Part shown: piece after piece, positions 62,131-64,000 of the stretch
Numbering within the stretch: position 1 is the first letter of the stretch
Layout: every line of letters begins with the position of its first letter
From: Rachycentron canadum
Lineage: Eukaryota > Chordata > Actinopteri > Carangiformes > Rachycentridae
Assembly: GCA_038496675.1 (NCBI GenBank)
Contig: CM076660.1
Location: 9,792,816-9,856,815 of the forward strand
Direction: 5' to 3'
Length of the DNA: 64,000 bases
Made by a program: the position numbers and the translations under genes
Notes under the pieces: generated by a model
Databases searched by the model: none
What the model saw: only the letters and a program-made list of their open reading frames with translations
Told to the model about the DNA's origin: nothing

Positions 62131-64000
62131 GTGAGTAACTGAGTTTATGTGTGTATGAAACTGTGTTAGTGTGTCATTGTATGCGCTTTGCTTTCTATGT
62201 TCTAAGTGTGTGTACAGTTACAGCTTTTTTAGGAGGCAAGGAATGTGACAGGTTCTAGGTTTTCCACCAAGGAAGACCAGTATAGGTCAGGAAGAGAATG
62301 GAACTACTCTCTTCATACAACACTATGACAGTGGTAATTATATTGTGTGAGAGGGGTCGGAAAATGTCCCGTTGCAGTTAGCTGAGAACAGTGATGAATG
62401 CAATGACCACACTGATGACCACAGAAATGTCTGAATCATTCTTGAACGTCATACTGGCAGTGTGTGTTGCACAAGGAGGGAATCTCATTAGTATCTTAGT
62501 TTGCCTTCCTCTTTCGAAGGTAATGGATCTGTGGCTCTGGCCACATCTGAGCTCAAAGAGCATGGACTCCAGGAAACCCAGAATGGCAACTGCTAATGAA
62601 CACAGAGTCAATTTAGGCAAAGTATACTGTCAACCTAATTGGATTAAATGCCTTTTAATTGATTAGGGTGGTCAAAGGAAGAGCAATGAAATAAAATATT
62701 TTAATGGTCCACCAAGATATTCTGAGCTTGCAAATGTTATGTTCACCAGAATGAATGTGAACTATTTCATTACTAATTTCATTCGTATAACTTACAAATG
62801 TAAAACCTGTCCACATTCTTGCTCATATCACATTCATAACTGTTTTTAATTTTATTATCTTTCTATTTGTTGAGCCATTGCTTGAGGCTATGACAGTCAT
62901 TAAGGTACTGCAGTGAAGGGAGGATAGTGAAAAACATGTGTAAGGGCTGTTGTCTGCTTGGCAGTCACACTGTCATAGCTTTCTCTAGCTATTCTCATTT
63001 ACACAGTGTATACAGAATTCATACCATTTCATGTATGTTTTAAGAAAGTTGCAACAAGTAAATTCAGATCGGTGAGAGACTTTACAATGTTGGAAATTTA
63101 GCCATTTTGGTTTCATCATCCAGTCATAGCGCTGCTTTGTTTTTGATGTCTTGGCCCCAGAGGAAGACTTTTTAGACTCTGAGAGGTGAGATGAAATGAG
63201 ATTACGAGACAGAAAGCCAGAATTATTGGCAGGATTAAGTTATTTCTTATACCAGAATTCATGACAACAGTAAATGTTTTGTGTTTTGTGTGCTTGGAAA
63301 CAGTTGCCTCTTTAAAACATCACCATTATCAAATGATAAAACCAAGATAAAACTGTCACTGATTGTTATTTAATGCTTATTTCAACCATGATTAAGTAGA
63401 ACTCACTTACTGTATCACGTTTGGTATTCTATCAACGGCACTGACTGACTCAAGCATATATGAGATATTTTCAGCAGGGGCATTCCTGGCTGGTGTTTGC
63501 CCTGCCAAGCTCTCAGCTGCTTCCTGGTGTGCTGGCAGCCTGTGGGTAGATTCTCAGTGGTGAGGGAGATGTTGATAAGCCCAGCTGGAGAGAGTGCAAG
63601 CCAATTTCTTATCTTCTGTTAGGTTTGGCAATAATATATAATAGACCATCATGAGGCTGCTTTATTTCTAAAAGAAAAGTGGAAGGTTTGAATGCTGAAA
63701 ATCCCTCAGTAAAGTGCCTATGGGAAGCCCAGAGGGGGTAAATGTGTTTCAGTCGGCCAGTCACTGCTTAAAGCAAGCTACACTTTATCACACAGTACTT
63801 AAATGAGTTGGTCATGTTTTCATTTAAATGGATGGCATTTAGTTTGGAAACATAAAAGGTGAGTAGGTGGGAGAAGGTCAAAGCTTTTGTCAGTGTTGAG
63901 TGCAGGAAACAGATTTATTGGAGTCAGTACACACCAACATAAACTCAAATTCTATTGAACTTTGGGCCAGCACAAATCATCGGACGTCATCCCAGGTAGC
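62131..64000 (+). other. sh3pxd2b intron 2, incomplete
   Basis: The intron starts GTGAGTAAC and runs to the end of the window. The next PX-domain exon of the family (expected to begin near a 'MQ.LDKFP' motif) was not found in the remaining 1.87 kb, so it lies outside. Confidence 0.85.

Overview
The window looks like nuclear DNA from a ray-finned fish, probably a percomorph teleost. It is AT-rich and full of long (TG)n, (CT)n and (CTCA)n microsatellites. It carries decayed LINE and SINE pieces of types I associate with fish genomes, and its genes are split by ordinary GT-AG introns. The two genes I can support both lie on the + strand in the last 14 kb. Everything before about 50.5 kb is gene-poor.

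Region 1-50,500 holds no gene I can name. It contains simple repeats, several relics of mobile elements, some striking perfect inverted repeats, an isolated promoter-like block at 13,880-14,095 (five CCAAT boxes, an E2F-like site and a GC box), and four short open segments with plausible splice signals that may be exons of unrecognised genes (7,577-7,751 +; 24,073-24,206 -; 29,308-29,447 +; 38,528-38,719 +). Some stretches, such as 3,490-3,860 and 9,600-9,970, are unique and rich in homeodomain-type motifs, as expected of distal enhancers.

Region 50,600-57,130 is a complete gene for a secreted LECT2-type protein. One noncoding and five coding exons join without a frame break into a 251-residue product: a signal peptide, a strongly basic linker, a six-cysteine beta-defensin-like module ending in a CC pair, and a full LECT2/M23-like domain with all six expected cysteines. 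The extra module sits in one symmetric phase 1-1 exon. Skipping that exon would leave a 150-residue protein, about the size of ordinary LECT2 (151 residues in human). The residue aligned with the third zinc ligand of human LECT2 is glutamine instead of histidine. This chimera is the most interesting item in the window.

Region 58,430-64,000 holds the CpG-rich promoter and first two coding exons of sh3pxd2b (TKS4), encoding the start of its PX domain. The gene runs off the right edge. In human, LECT2 and SH3PXD2B are on the same chromosome arm (5q31 and 5q35), so their proximity here is plausible, but I see no sign that the two genes work together.
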